Below are positions 45,125-54,191 of a stretch of 64,000 nucleotides of DNA, one piece after another. The notes below the pieces were generated by a model. That model was not told where the DNA came from. It did not search any database and was given only the letters and a program-made list of their open reading frames with translations. The position numbers and the translations under genes are program-made. This DNA is from Promethearchaeota archaeon (GTDB lineage: Archaea > Asgardarchaeota > Lokiarchaeia > Sigyniarchaeales > SOKP01): positions 46,040 to 110,039 of the forward strand of contig JAHPZE010000014.1 of the NCBI GenBank assembly GCA_019058365.1, read 5' to 3'. Numbering within the stretch: the first letter of the stretch is position 1; each line of letters starts with the position of its first letter.

Positions 45125-46409
45125 AAATATTGAAGTTTAGATTTTTCATAGATTGAATTATCTCATTCACTCTAATCTTTGAAGAGACTAAATCTTTTGT
45201 CTTTGTTGCAATAAAGCATGAGAAATATTTTGAGTTATCAAGTGAAATGGGAGGTGTTACAAATTCAGGGATCAATTTTATAAATTTAGGCATTAACTCT
45301 TCATAAAATTCTTCCCCATTTTCAAAGTTACCATATAAAAAATCAAGACGGGTGTAATTAGAATAATACTGCAAATTTATTTCAGGATTATTTAGATTAT
45401 TTAATCTAGAATTTAAAATTAATTCTGCACAATTCATATTTATAATATTTCTTAATCCTATATATGATGTAGTTAACCTAGGATTAATTTCTATAAAACT
45501 GAATGAATGATCATGTTTCTGTATAAAATCAATACCGAAATATCCTTCGATTTTTAGAAGATTTATCTTTTTCAATATATTGAATAATTGTTTAGTGATT
45601 TCCTTATGATTTACTAAAGGTGTATATCCACCAAAATATTCGGATTTGATATTCTTGATATTAATATCTTGTGAATTAATACTCAAAACTATTGGAGTCG
45701 TATTTAAATTTTGGTTACCAATCAATGAAATACTTAAATCCTCTCCTTCAATAAACTCTTGAAGTATAAAATAACTGGTTTTAATTGAATTTAACTTATA
45801 GTCTCTGAGGAAATTCAATATTTGAGATTCTTTTTCAAAATAATGAATTGATTCCGCTCCAACACCATCTTCGGGTTTTATCACAATAGGGCATTTTAAT
45901 GTCCTAAATTTTTGAAGAATGAATTCTTTATCCAATTGTTTCTTTATATAGGGTATTCTGTAAGTTTTTGGAGTTAAAATCCTACTCTTTTTAAAAAGAT
46001 TATAAGTCATTAGTTTTGAAGTGCAATTCTTAATTGCATAGAGATTTGTACTTAATATGATTTTATTGTAATTTTTAACGAGTTTAGTTAATTCATAAAG
46101 AATTTTTGATGTTTCTGGAGCAATGATAAAAACGTATTTACAAATTTTTACTGAATTCTTAAAAGCCTTTAGATAATTTTCATGTTCATCTATTTTTCTT
46201 ATAACATCAGCTTGTAAGAATTTCGATAAGAAAAAGATTCTAAAATCCAGTATTGTATGAATTTCAAACCCCAAAGCTTTAAAATCAGCAATAATAGATC
46301 TTAACATACCAAATCCTTCGCAAAAAAGGGAGGTTGGTATATTAACTTGACTAAACCCCCCACCAGAGACGAATTCAAATATAAAAATTAAATCTTTGCT
46401 CATTATCAA
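45096..46409 (-). CDS. ATP-grasp ligase, MfnD-like
   Basis: A 437-residue protein with an ATP-grasp core (about 130-345): KCPIVIKPEDGVGAESIHYF is the nucleotide-binding strand-loop, FILQEFIEGEDLSISLIG the adenine segment, and FSFIEINPRLTTSYIGL the metal-binding EINPR. The N-terminus FEFVSGGGFSQ and EGFGMLRSIIADF resemble tyramine-glutamate ligase MfnD and the ATP-grasp proteins of methanofuran-using methylotrophs. If right it would belong to C1-carrier cofactor synthesis, but other amino-acid ligases are possible. Its 3' end overlaps the convergent ArsR gene by 29 bases. Confidence 0.72.
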   Translation of the reverse strand: MIMSKDLIFIFEFVSGGGFSQVNIPTSLFCEGFGMLRSIIADFKALGFEIHTILDFRIFFLSKFLQADVIRKIDEHENYLKAFKNSVKICKYVFIIAPETSKILYELTKLVKNYNKIILSTNLYAIKNCTSKLMTYNLFKKSRILTPKTYRIPYIKKQLDKEFILQKFRTLKCPIVIKPEDGVGAESIHYFEKESQILNFLRDYKLNSIKTSYFILQEFIEGEDLSISLIGNQNLNTTPIVLSINSQDINIKNIKSEYFGGYTPLVNHKEITKQLFNILKKINLLKIEGYFGIDFIQKHDHSFSFIEINPRLTTSYIGLRNIINMNCAELILNSRLNNLNNPEINLQYYSNYTRLDFLYGNFENGEEFYEELMPKFIKLIPEFVTPPISLDNSKYFSCFIATKTKDLVSSKIRVNEIIQSMKNLNFNISIPRKIKLL

Positions 46410-46536
46410 AACAAAATCAAATCATTCAGGTTTTTATAGAATTGTCGAACATAAAAATGTTTTTATAGATTAATTTTAAAATGATGAATAAATTATCTTA
46501 TTTAACTCAAATCTATTAAAAATTACTGATTCTGAT

Positions 46537-47766
46537 ATGTTATTTGACGAAGAAACTATGAGAAGGATTAGGTATCTACACTTCTCTATAAAAAAAATTG
46601 AGAATGCCTTAGAAAAAGAAGATGAAAGTTTTACTTTAGATGATCTAAATCTTATATTAGAATATACTAAGATTTTAAATATAAATTATGGAACTGAAAA
46701 CCACAAAGAGATATTAAAAGACTTAGATATCACTCCAATCTTTAATGATGCTATGAGTAATAAAGAAATTGAAATTCAAGATGTAATGTTTGAATGTGCC
46801 CGTGCTTTATGGGTTATGGGTAAAGCTTATTCCCAATTAGCTGAAAAATATGAAGAGGAAGAAGAATGGGAAAATGCAATTATAGCAATGACAGAATGCA
46901 GCAAAATTTATAAAACAGCTGCATACTTTAGCGCTGCTGTTGTACATCAAAAAGAAAAGGGAGTAACTATCACTTCAGAAAACCTCGAGTTAAATTCTGA
47001 AGAATCAAGAATTCTCGCTCAGAGTATTGCTGCTTTACGGGAAGAAAACAATAATAACATTTACTTTTCTTCTAAATTATACGCGGGTCTCAGTTTATTA
47101 TCAAAAAGATTGTTTTATCTTAAAAAGCATGAAGAGAAAAAGAAACAACAAATCAGAGCCCAATTTCATTATGATATGGGAAAAGCATGCTTTCTTAAAG
47201 CACGAGCTTCATTAGAATCCTCAATAACAACTATTAATCAAGAAAAAGTTCTAAGATTACAACAAAAAGCAAGATGGTATTATTTAAAAGCAAAGGATAT
47301 TTGGGAAGAAATGTTAAATAAACTCTCACTTTCAATTGAGGAAAAAGAAAATATTGAATTAAATTTATCTATAGTAGAAGATAATTTAAAAGAAATCGAA
47401 GTTGAAAAACTTGATTATGAAGAAATAAAAAAAATACAAGATCCTGAACCAATTATTATTATTCCAGAGAATCTGGCTCCGTTTGTACCGAAAAGTATTA
47501 TTTATTTAACAAAATTTGTACCTAAAGACCTAAATGTTAAACGATTTAAGTCATATCAACGAAAGAAATTAGAGGATAAAATTCCTTATAGCAAAAAAGA
47601 AAAGTTAATCGATAAGAAGGCTGGAGTCGTAAGAACAATCAATGAATTAAAACTTTTAAAGGAGAATAATGAGATAGAAATTGAAAAATACGCTGAACTT
47701 ATGGAAAGATATTCTACCAAGCTAAAAATGATCGATTCAGCTATAGAAAAAATAGCTAAAAAATAG
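46537..47766 (+). CDS. Probable Bro1/ALIX-like domain protein
   Basis: A 409-residue cytosolic helical protein about the size of a BRO1 domain. The conserved BRO1 order can be traced: MFECARALWVMGKAYSQLAE (like the EKACVLFNIGALQSQIA helix of ALIX), then a TPR-like EWENAIIAMTECSKIYKTAA, then LAQSIAALREEN, then QFHYDMGKACFLKA, and a closing strand DPEPIIIIPENLAPFVPK followed by LTKFVPKD, which mirrors the F-I-Y-H-x-R-V-P linker. A C-terminal coiled coil follows. Bro1 proteins bind ESCRT-III. I made this call by eye alone; a generic TPR-like protein is the alternative. Confidence 0.55.
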   Translation: MLFDEETMRRIRYLHFSIKKIENALEKEDESFTLDDLNLILEYTKILNINYGTENHKEILKDLDITPIFNDAMSNKEIEIQDVMFECARALWVMGKAYSQLAEKYEEEEEWENAIIAMTECSKIYKTAAYFSAAVVHQKEKGVTITSENLELNSEESRILAQSIAALREENNNNIYFSSKLYAGLSLLSKRLFYLKKHEEKKKQQIRAQFHYDMGKACFLKARASLESSITTINQEKVLRLQQKARWYYLKAKDIWEEMLNKLSLSIEEKENIELNLSIVEDNLKEIEVEKLDYEEIKKIQDPEPIIIIPENLAPFVPKSIIYLTKFVPKDLNVKRFKSYQRKKLEDKIPYSKKEKLIDKKAGVVRTINELKLLKENNEIEIEKYAELMERYSTKLKMIDSAIEKIAKK

Positions 47767-47782
47767 AACAACTAAAATTTAA

Positions 47783-48268
47783 TTATAATAGTTTATTCTT
47801 CTTGCCCAAATAATGGTTTTTTTTTCTTTCAAAGTATTTTTTACGATCAGCTTCTATCTCATAATCTCTTTGAGATTCTTCTAGAAATAGTAGATCATAA
47901 ACTTCTTTTAATACTAATCCAATTATCATTGTTTCCATTAGAAAGATGAGAGAGACCATTATAATTTCTATGTTGTGTAAATTTCTGAAAAAAAGAGATG
48001 CAAATAAACCAGCATGAGGAATATACAATAATGTTACAACTCCAATATTCTTTCCAAATTTAATAATATTTTTTTTTTCTAATTTGAAAATCTTTTCCAA
48101 TCTTAAAACGTTCCATAAATAATATAAAGAAAACAAAATATTTATTGAACATAAAATAATAATTAAATCTCTTTCTTGGAATTCTAAATTAATATAAGGT
48201 TTTAATACAATTGACCCAATCATAAAAGTTAAAGAAAAAAAAAATAATATCAATGATAGTGATAACAA
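47783..48268 (-). CDS. Four-helix membrane protein of unknown function
   Basis: A 161-residue protein with four hydrophobic helices and a basic C-terminal tail (RKKYFERKKNHYLGKKNK). No motif is recognised. It is convergent with the Bro1-like gene (16-base gap) and has its own 5' region. Confidence 0.65.
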   Translation of the reverse strand: MLSLSLILFFFSLTFMIGSIVLKPYINLEFQERDLIIILCSINILFSLYYLWNVLRLEKIFKLEKKNIIKFGKNIGVVTLLYIPHAGLFASLFFRNLHNIEIIMVSLIFLMETMIIGLVLKEVYDLLFLEESQRDYEIEADRKKYFERKKNHYLGKKNKLL

Positions 48269-48395
48269 GCCATCATGAAAATCTTTATAATCTAAGTTTG
48301 TAACACCCTACTTTATAAATTTTTAAAATTAAAATTTTCTTAAAGAAAGAAATTAACAATTATTAATTGATTTTACCTTGAAGAATGAGACATCT

Positions 48396-48566
48396 ATGAG
48401 CTTTTTAACATGGGAAGAAATTGAAATGCTTAAAGAAATACATCCAATTAAAAAAAGATTTAGATTTTTATTTCTAATTGTTGGAATTTTTATAATTTTC
48501 GTAGGACTATTATTAATTTTAATTGGATTAGATTTTGGAATAACTATTTCAAGCGATATGGTATAA
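48396..48566 (+). CDS. Small single-span membrane protein
   Basis: About 56 residues from ATG 48396 (a TTG at 48378 would add six). The N-terminus MSFLTWEEIEMLKEIHPIKKR is amphipathic and basic; residues 23-45 are one strong membrane helix. Short Asgard membrane proteins of this shape are common, but the function is unknown. Confidence 0.5.
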   Translation: MSFLTWEEIEMLKEIHPIKKRFRFLFLIVGIFIIFVGLLLILIGLDFGITISSDMV

Positions 48567-48702
48567 TAATAACCATCTTGTTCCAAAATTATGTTGGATA
48601 ATGTTAATCTTACCATTTATTGTATTTCAGCTTATGACAGGGATTCCAGTTTAATATTTGTAAATATTTGCTATTTTTATTTTAAGCAATCTTCTTATAA
48701 TT

Positions 48703-48966
48703 ATGTCTGAACAAAATTCAATTCTTTTATATATTAAAAATATGCTTTCAGATCTAATTTACATCAATGGTATAATTGCAACTGAGTTAATCAAAGTAAC
48801 AGAAAACACTGCAATTATAAGACACGGTGAGAGATTTTTAGATAAATCAAGTTGTCTCACTGAACATCATGAATTAGAAAAATCAATAATTGAAATTTTA
48901 AGAAAATATCAAAAAAAGCCATCTGATTTAGAAGGATTAGAAAAACATGTATTAAAACATTTATAG
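48703..48966 (+). CDS. Small hypothetical protein
   Basis: An 87-residue, mixed helix/strand protein with no membrane span. The sequence IIRHGERF and the C-terminal KYQKKPSDLEGLEKHVLKHL are its most distinct parts. I do not recognise a family. It ends nine bases before a decayed ORF on the same strand. Confidence 0.55.
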   Translation: MSEQNSILLYIKNMLSDLIYINGIIATELIKVTENTAIIRHGERFLDKSSCLTEHHELEKSIIEILRKYQKKPSDLEGLEKHVLKHL

Positions 48967-48974
48967 GATTTCTA

Positions 48975-49184
48975 ATGATTATAAAATGCCTAAAACCTTT
49001 GACAAATTTGCTAAAAGACTCCAAAAAGAAATATCAAGGTAAATCAATTGAATTTGCTTAGTATTTAAGACCTGAAGATATAATTTCTGCATTAGAGGGA
49101 ATACCTCTTGGTGAAAAATATTTTATTGATTTAGTAATTGGCACTCTGAAAAATGTAATTAAAAAATATAAAGTTGAAAAATAA
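48975..49184 (+). pseudogene. Decayed small ORF with in-frame TAG
   Basis: From ATG 48975 the frame runs 28 codons to TAG 49059-49061, then continues 40 codons (YLRPEDIISALEGIPLGEKY onward) to TAA 49182. The 3' part is clearly protein-like. An overlapping ATG at 48986 in another frame gives MPKTFDKFAKRLQKEIS, a more natural N-terminus, so a frameshift plus a stop may separate two halves of one gene. Reading through TAG is the other option. Confidence 0.55.
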
Positions 49185-49193
49185 TTTCAGTTA

Positions 49194-49919
49194 ATGATGA
49201 TAGATCTAAAGATTGAAAATATTGATATCCCTTTAAAGCCAGATAACATTCAACTGAAGGGATCAATTTACTATACTTCAAATACTCCTTCAAAAGCTCC
49301 ATGGATAATCATCTTAGCAGGATTTTTAGCGCATCGAGGAAGTAAATTTGTATTAAATTTTTGCGAAAGATTTGCGAACGCAGGCTATTTTGCTATCTCT
49401 TACGATTATCGAGGTCATGGAGAAACCAAAAAAGAAACTGGTAGTTTTGACTTTATTAAAACAACTCCAAAAATTTTTTCAGATATTCATGATGTAATAA
49501 GTTGGATAATAGAAACTCAATCAAAAAGACTTTTGGATAATAAAATTGTGTTATTTGGAAGAAGTTATGGTGGAGCAATAATATTAACTCATGGCTTTAT
49601 AGATCAGAGAGTAAAAATCTTAATAGCTCTTTGTACTAGATACGATTATACTACAGTTCAATTAAAAATACCAAATGATCTTGTAAAACAAGTAAGTCCT
49701 AAACATTTTATTTGTAAAGATCCTTTAAATAATGAGAGAATTCTTTTAGCACATTGTAAGGATGATGCTAGAATTCCATTTGAGAACGTGCTTCAAATTA
49801 AAGAACATCTGGGTTTAAAAAGTGAGAATGTATTAATATATGAAAATGGCGGTCATTCGTTTGAGGGGCATCGAGATCAGTTATTCGAACAAGTAAAGGA
49901 ATTCTTGAAAAAATTATAA
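49194..49919 (+). CDS. Alpha/beta hydrolase
   Basis: A 241-residue serine hydrolase. The nucleophile elbow is GRSYGG near residue 125, the acid lies in HCKDDARIPFENV near 190, and the His in GGHSFEGH near 222. DYRGHGETKKE near residue 70 is the oxyanion-side loop typical of esterases and lysophospholipase-like enzymes. It is cytosolic and its substrate is unknown. The prs gene follows 51 bases later. Confidence 0.88.
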   Translation: MMIDLKIENIDIPLKPDNIQLKGSIYYTSNTPSKAPWIIILAGFLAHRGSKFVLNFCERFANAGYFAISYDYRGHGETKKETGSFDFIKTTPKIFSDIHDVISWIIETQSKRLLDNKIVLFGRSYGGAIILTHGFIDQRVKILIALCTRYDYTTVQLKIPNDLVKQVSPKHFICKDPLNNERILLAHCKDDARIPFENVLQIKEHLGLKSENVLIYENGGHSFEGHRDQLFEQVKEFLKKL

Positions 49920-49960
49920 GAAAAGAAATTATAAATAAAATATCAACTATCATAATAATG

Positions 49961-49966
49961 GGAGAG
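49961..49966 (+). promoter_or_regulatory. Shine-Dalgarno site of prs
   Basis: GGAGAG ends four bases before ATG 49971 and is complementary to the archaeal 16S rRNA 3' end. It supports that start. Confidence 0.5.
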
Positions 49967-49970
49967 ATTT

Positions 49971-50873
49971 ATGGAAAAAATATTAATTGCTGGACCAGCA
50001 TCACAAATCCTTGGTGTAAAGATAGCACAAGAATTAGGTATTGAATCAATAAACACAGAAGGAAAAACTTTCCCAGATGGAGAAAACTATATAAGAATTA
50101 ATATTGAAGACGAAACTCTCATTGCTGGGAAAGAAGTAATAATTGTACAATCAACAGGTCCTAGTGCTAGCGCTAATCAAAATGCTAGATTAATGGAACT
50201 TTTTATGATGATTGATTCTGTGAAACGTATGGGTGCCTTAAAAATCATTGTTGTTGCTCCTTACTTAGCTTATGCTCGTCAAGATAAAATATTTAGACCG
50301 GGAGAAAGTCAATTTGGAAATGCAATTTTTAATATAATCAATAATTTTGGAATTAATGAATTTTATGCTGTTGATGTACATGCTCCTATAATATTAAATG
50401 AGTGCTCCTGTAAAGCAATTAATATAGATTCTATGAAATTATTAGCAGATTATATTAAATCACTCGGTGCGAAGGATATTGTAGTAGTTGCTCCAGATAA
50501 AGGCGCTATAGAAAGATCAAGTGCTTTTGCGAATTATTTTGGTGAAAATGTTCCTGTAGAAGTATTTGAAAAAGAACGAGATGTCAAAACTGGAGAAATA
50601 AAAATGAGTGGTAGTTTGAATCTTAATGATAAAGATGTCGTTATTGCTGATGATATTATTGCTACAGGTGGTACGATGGCAACTGCAATAAAGTTAGCAA
50701 AAGCAAATGGTGCTAGAAAAGTTTTCGCAGTAGCCACACATGCTCTATTACTACAGCAAGCTAAATATAGGATTTTAAAAGCAGGAGTAGATGAAATTAT
50801 TGGTACAGATTCAATTGACAATGAAGTCTGTAGGGTTTCACTAGCAAAAATTATTGCTGATTACTTAAAATAA
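49971..50873 (+). CDS. prs: Ribose-phosphate pyrophosphokinase
   Basis: A 300-residue PRPP synthase that makes PRPP from ribose-5-phosphate and ATP for nucleotide, His and Trp synthesis. Landmarks: PDGENYIRI near residue 33, the ATP loop APYLAYARQDKIF near 96, DVHAP near 127, APDKGAIERS near 168, and the PRPP loop VVIADDIIATGGTMA near 215. Length is as in archaeal Prs, slightly shorter than bacterial ones. Confidence 0.96.
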   Translation: MEKILIAGPASQILGVKIAQELGIESINTEGKTFPDGENYIRINIEDETLIAGKEVIIVQSTGPSASANQNARLMELFMMIDSVKRMGALKIIVVAPYLAYARQDKIFRPGESQFGNAIFNIINNFGINEFYAVDVHAPIILNECSCKAINIDSMKLLADYIKSLGAKDIVVVAPDKGAIERSSAFANYFGENVPVEVFEKERDVKTGEIKMSGSLNLNDKDVVIADDIIATGGTMATAIKLAKANGARKVFAVATHALLLQQAKYRILKAGVDEIIGTDSIDNEVCRVSLAKIIADYLK

Positions 50874-50887
50874 GAGGATCGTACTTA

Positions 50888-51436
50888 TTAGTAGTTATTA
50901 ATAATGTCTATGACTACTTTTCTTGTATTATTTTTTAAATCTTTTATAGTAGAATTATTTTGGATTACATAATCAGCATTTTCTAAAACTTTATCTAACC
51001 CAAATTCAATTTCTCTTTTATCTCTTTCATTTAATTCTTCAAAGCTTTTAGGGTCATCACTACGATTTCTTTCAAAAAGTCTATTAAATCTTACTTTTTC
51101 ATTAATAACTATAGCGATAATTGGGAATTTCCAAAATTTTCTAAAAATGCTAATTTCTGAAAGAGATCTAATTCCATCTATAAAAATTACGTCTTTATTT
51201 TTACTTTTTATTAAATCTACACATTTCTCAGCGATCACTGCAGGTCCCCCTTCTTCACGTAACTTTTTAGCTATTTTGCCGATGTTAACTCCAGAGGGTT
51301 CTAAATTCCTTTTTTTGACTTCATTTCGAACAACATCGCCCATTGTTATGACGACCCCCAAATCCTCTATCGCCTCTATCGCAGTTGTTTTGCCTGAACC
51401 CGGAAGACCGCAAATTGCTATTACTTTCATAAACAC
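50888..51436 (-). CDS. UPF0200 nucleotide kinase-like P-loop protein
   Basis: A 182-residue P-loop protein: GLPGSGKTT at residues 9-17, GDVVRNEV near 34, and IFIDGIRSLSEI near 85, the pattern of the archaeal UPF0200/adenylate-kinase-related family. It lacks a typical lid but has RNRSDDPKSFEELNERDKRE, the family's arginine-rich region. The substrate of the family is not established. It is convergent with prs. Confidence 0.85.
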   Translation of the reverse strand: MFMKVIAICGLPGSGKTTAIEAIEDLGVVITMGDVVRNEVKKRNLEPSGVNIGKIAKKLREEGGPAVIAEKCVDLIKSKNKDVIFIDGIRSLSEISIFRKFWKFPIIAIVINEKVRFNRLFERNRSDDPKSFEELNERDKREIEFGLDKVLENADYVIQNNSTIKDLKNNTRKVVIDIINNY

Positions 51437-51543
51437 AAATTTTACTAATATAATTTAAATATTTAGACTTTGTTTAAATTCTATATAGAATAAGAAATTA
51501 AATTTTTAAAGGATAACATAATAAAGTATTAACAGCAGAAGTT

Positions 51544-52668
51544 ATGAAGAAAGACAAAAAAGTTGAACCATTCAAAACACCCGTACTATTAACTCTTAAA
51601 GCATACAAGAGAATTGTTGGTTATGCTATAAGATATGCTAATAATGATTTAAAATCTGAAAAATGGCGTGAAGTTTATGGAATTTTAATAGGATCTATTG
51701 AACATAACGCTAAGGTAATTGTAAAAGATGCAATTCCTATGGTAGTTGGAGATCGAGCTGGGGTAAAATATGAAAACAAACAATATGTAGATATGGCTCA
51801 AATTGATTCTTCTGTATTCGAAAGATCTATTCAAGATGATAAAACTGATTTTATTATAGGATGGTGGCACACACATCCAGGATTTGGTTTTTTCTATAGC
51901 CCAATCGACTGTATGACACAATTGGGGTATCAAATCCCTAATCCATTTGCTGTTGGGTTAATATTTGATCATTGTGAAAAACAATCTAATGCACACTTTT
52001 TGGGTATGGCGGGATTAAGACTTAAAGATCCAGAATTAGGGATTTCCTCCACTTATAACTTAATTGAGCTAAATTATGAGTTTGAAGAAAAAATTATGGT
52101 ACAAAAAGCGGAAAATGTCATAAAAAAAGTTAATAAACATATAGAGAAAGTCTTAAAGGAAGTTAAATACATTGATGAAGTGCTTCGTAAAAAGGCTTTA
52201 GCGCAATTACAGAGGAATTATGGCTTAATTTTAGTACCTAAGGATAATATAATCATAACTGATGATAAAGAAACTGCAGAAGAGGACGAGCGTTTTTTAT
52301 ATGAATGGGATCCTGAATTTTTTAAAAAGTCATATAGAGTTCCTAAATTTAGAGAAAAGATAGAAAAAGTTGTAGCTACTGCTTATGATGAGCTGGATGA
52401 GCTAATTGGAAATAATGAGAAAGAAAAATATGAAAATAGAAAAGCGAAATTGATTAAAAAAATAAAAAATATTTTAAAAAAACCAAATGAATGGTATGAT
52501 AAATTGATGGATGATTTTTCTAAAAGAATTGAAGTTATTTTTCCATTTTATTCATATCTAGATACTAATGAAAGAAAAATTATTGAATATTTTGAAGAGA
52601 GAAGTTCTGAATATTCCAAGATTTTAGACGAGTTAAATCGAAGATCAAATTTAATCTTAATTAATTAA
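51544..52668 (+). CDS. Rpn11-like JAMM/MPN+ metalloprotease
   Basis: A 374-residue protein. The MPN domain (about 15-165) has the complete JAMM zinc site: E53 in REVYGIL, H119 and H121 in WWHTHPGFG, S129 and D132 in YSPID, with spacing H-x-H-x7-S-x2-D. The WxHxHPGFG wording is that of proteasomal Rpn11/CSN5 deubiquitinases. Residues 170-374 are helical and charged, with no known domain. A role in removing ubiquitin-like modifiers is probable from family, but no ubiquitin, E1 or E2 gene is in the window. Confidence 0.9.
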   Translation: MKKDKKVEPFKTPVLLTLKAYKRIVGYAIRYANNDLKSEKWREVYGILIGSIEHNAKVIVKDAIPMVVGDRAGVKYENKQYVDMAQIDSSVFERSIQDDKTDFIIGWWHTHPGFGFFYSPIDCMTQLGYQIPNPFAVGLIFDHCEKQSNAHFLGMAGLRLKDPELGISSTYNLIELNYEFEEKIMVQKAENVIKKVNKHIEKVLKEVKYIDEVLRKKALAQLQRNYGLILVPKDNIIITDDKETAEEDERFLYEWDPEFFKKSYRVPKFREKIEKVVATAYDELDELIGNNEKEKYENRKAKLIKKIKNILKKPNEWYDKLMDDFSKRIEVIFPFYSYLDTNERKIIEYFEERSSEYSKILDELNRRSNLILIN

Positions 52669-52831
52669 TAAAAATATTTTGATTTGTATTTATCAAACTT
52701 TAAAAATTTAGAAAAATATAATCACATTAGAAACTTTAGTAAAATTTTATATACACAATAAATTATTAAGAATTAAGTTAAGCTTCTTTTTAATGAAAGT
52801 ATAAAATTTTGATACGAATGAGGATTCATTC

Positions 52832-53158
52832 ATGGTTAATGAAACTACAATCATAATAAGAAACAGACACGATAAAGATAAGTCAATTAAAGACGCAATT
52901 TTTGCATTTTCTGGGGGTAGAAAATCACTATTAATTAAGGGTGAAGGAGAAGAAATCAGTACTGCGGTAGAAGTAGCTGAAATTCTAAAAAGCCGTATGT
53001 ATCCTAGAATTGAAATTGCAAACGTTTCTTTAGGGAGTCGCCCATTTTTTGATAATAGACAACGGGATTATTACAAGAAAAATACTAAAGTTAATAAAAA
53101 GAAGACTGATATAATTTCTAACATTCAAATCACTCTTCAAACCAAATCAAATACTTAA
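52832..53158 (+). CDS. alba: Alba-family chromatin/RNA-binding protein
   Basis: A 108-residue protein. The Alba fold is marked by SIKDAIFAFSGGRKSLLIKG, where the Lys of the loop is the DNA-contacting and acetylatable site region, then EEISTAVEVAEILKSR and an IANVSLGSRPFF strand. The C-terminal 25 residues form a basic tail. The GGRKS spacing differs from Sso10b (residue-binding by Lys16), so it may belong to the Alba2-like branch. A zinc-ribbon protein follows after four bases. Confidence 0.75.
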   Translation: MVNETTIIIRNRHDKDKSIKDAIFAFSGGRKSLLIKGEGEEISTAVEVAEILKSRMYPRIEIANVSLGSRPFFDNRQRDYYKKNTKVNKKKTDIISNIQITLQTKSNT

Positions 53159-53162
53159 GTCT

Positions 53163-53348
53163 ATGAACTCTAGAGTTAAAGCTAATTTTGAACATTTGGG
53201 GCCATTAATTGAAGAAACCAGGACTCCGGCTATATGTGAGATCTGTAAAAATTTCATTTATAAAAGAATTTACTACGATGAAAACTCGGAGAAAAAAAGG
53301 AAAATTGTTTTTGTTTGTAAGAACTGCTTAAATAATAATATTGTATAA
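53163..53348 (+). CDS. Small zinc-ribbon protein
   Basis: A 61-residue protein with Cys pairs CEIC near residue 20 and CKNC near 53, forming one zinc ribbon. It starts four bases after the Alba stop, so it is probably co-translated. The function is unknown; small zinc ribbons next to nucleic-acid-binding genes are common in archaea. Confidence 0.65.
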   Translation: MNSRVKANFEHLGPLIEETRTPAICEICKNFIYKRIYYDENSEKKRKIVFVCKNCLNNNIV

Positions 53349-53350
53349 TT

Positions 53351-54184
53351 TTATTCAATTATATGCGTATGGCTTTTTTTAAGCTTCTTCTGACTTCGTT
53401 TTTCGAGATATTTGGTCCAATTAAAAGACATAATAAAAAACATCACTGTTATAGTGATTAATAATAAAATTGCTTCCGTTATTACGCTTGAATTATCATT
53501 AGATTGGATTCCTTGGGTTACCAATCCAAGTGCTACAAAAATAGGCCAGCAACAATAAAACAAGGTTGTTACATTTTTACCTAACCAACCAGGAATAATA
53601 CATTTCCAAAAAGGATATTTTATCATTCCTAAAGGTAAAAACAAAATATCATCTGGGAGTGGAGTTAGAGCAAATAAAAAAATATAGAAGGGAGTACGTT
53701 TTTCATTTTCCAAGATTAATTTACCAAATCCATTTACATTATTTAGTAGATCTGAATCTTTTTCTTTTACTAACTTTTTAGCCCCATAGCCAACACTATA
53801 ACCAGTAAATTCTCCTAATGCACTACCTAAACCTCCAAGTACTGCAAGACCAATAATTTGAAACCAAAAAGGTCCTGATAGCAAGATTTGTGTTACTTCT
53901 AGACCCAAAGTAGAAAAATTATGATAGATTGAATCTGAAAGAGAAAATAAAACAAACGGAAAAGGAACTGGAAACCCTATTGATGCTGAGCCTAAAAAAC
54001 ATATTCCAAGAGAAATTAAAAGTGCCCAAAAATAATTTGTTCCTTGTGTAATTATTGCTAAATTTTGTCTTGAATTGACAATAAAGTTCTGAAAATCAGG
54101 TATATATAAAAACAGAAATATATATACAATTACAGATAAATAGAAAATTATAAAAACTATAGTTAGCTTTTTCAAAATTGCCAC
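53351..54184 (-). CDS. VTT (DedA/TMEM41-like) membrane protein
   Basis: A 277-residue protein with six or so hydrophobic helices. The VTT domain signature is present: LGSALGEFTGYSVGYGAKKL (about 118-137) and the re-entrant ALTPLPDDILFLPLGMIKY segment near 170. Relatives (DedA, TMEM41B, VMP1) move or scramble phospholipids. The N-terminal helix precedes a long loop. It starts eight bases after the cyclophilin-like gene on the minus strand. Confidence 0.82.
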   Translation of the reverse strand: MAILKKLTIVFIIFYLSVIVYIFLFLYIPDFQNFIVNSRQNLAIITQGTNYFWALLISLGICFLGSASIGFPVPFPFVLFSLSDSIYHNFSTLGLEVTQILLSGPFWFQIIGLAVLGGLGSALGEFTGYSVGYGAKKLVKEKDSDLLNNVNGFGKLILENEKRTPFYIFLFALTPLPDDILFLPLGMIKYPFWKCIIPGWLGKNVTTLFYCCWPIFVALGLVTQGIQSNDNSSVITEAILLLITITVMFFIMSFNWTKYLEKRSQKKLKKSHTHIIE

Positions 54185-54191
54185 AATCTTA

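Noticed and set aside
49059..49061. TAG as pyrrolysine codon
   Set aside because: No pyl genes are in the window, and the upstream frame has a better alternative start in another frame, so decay is the simpler reading.
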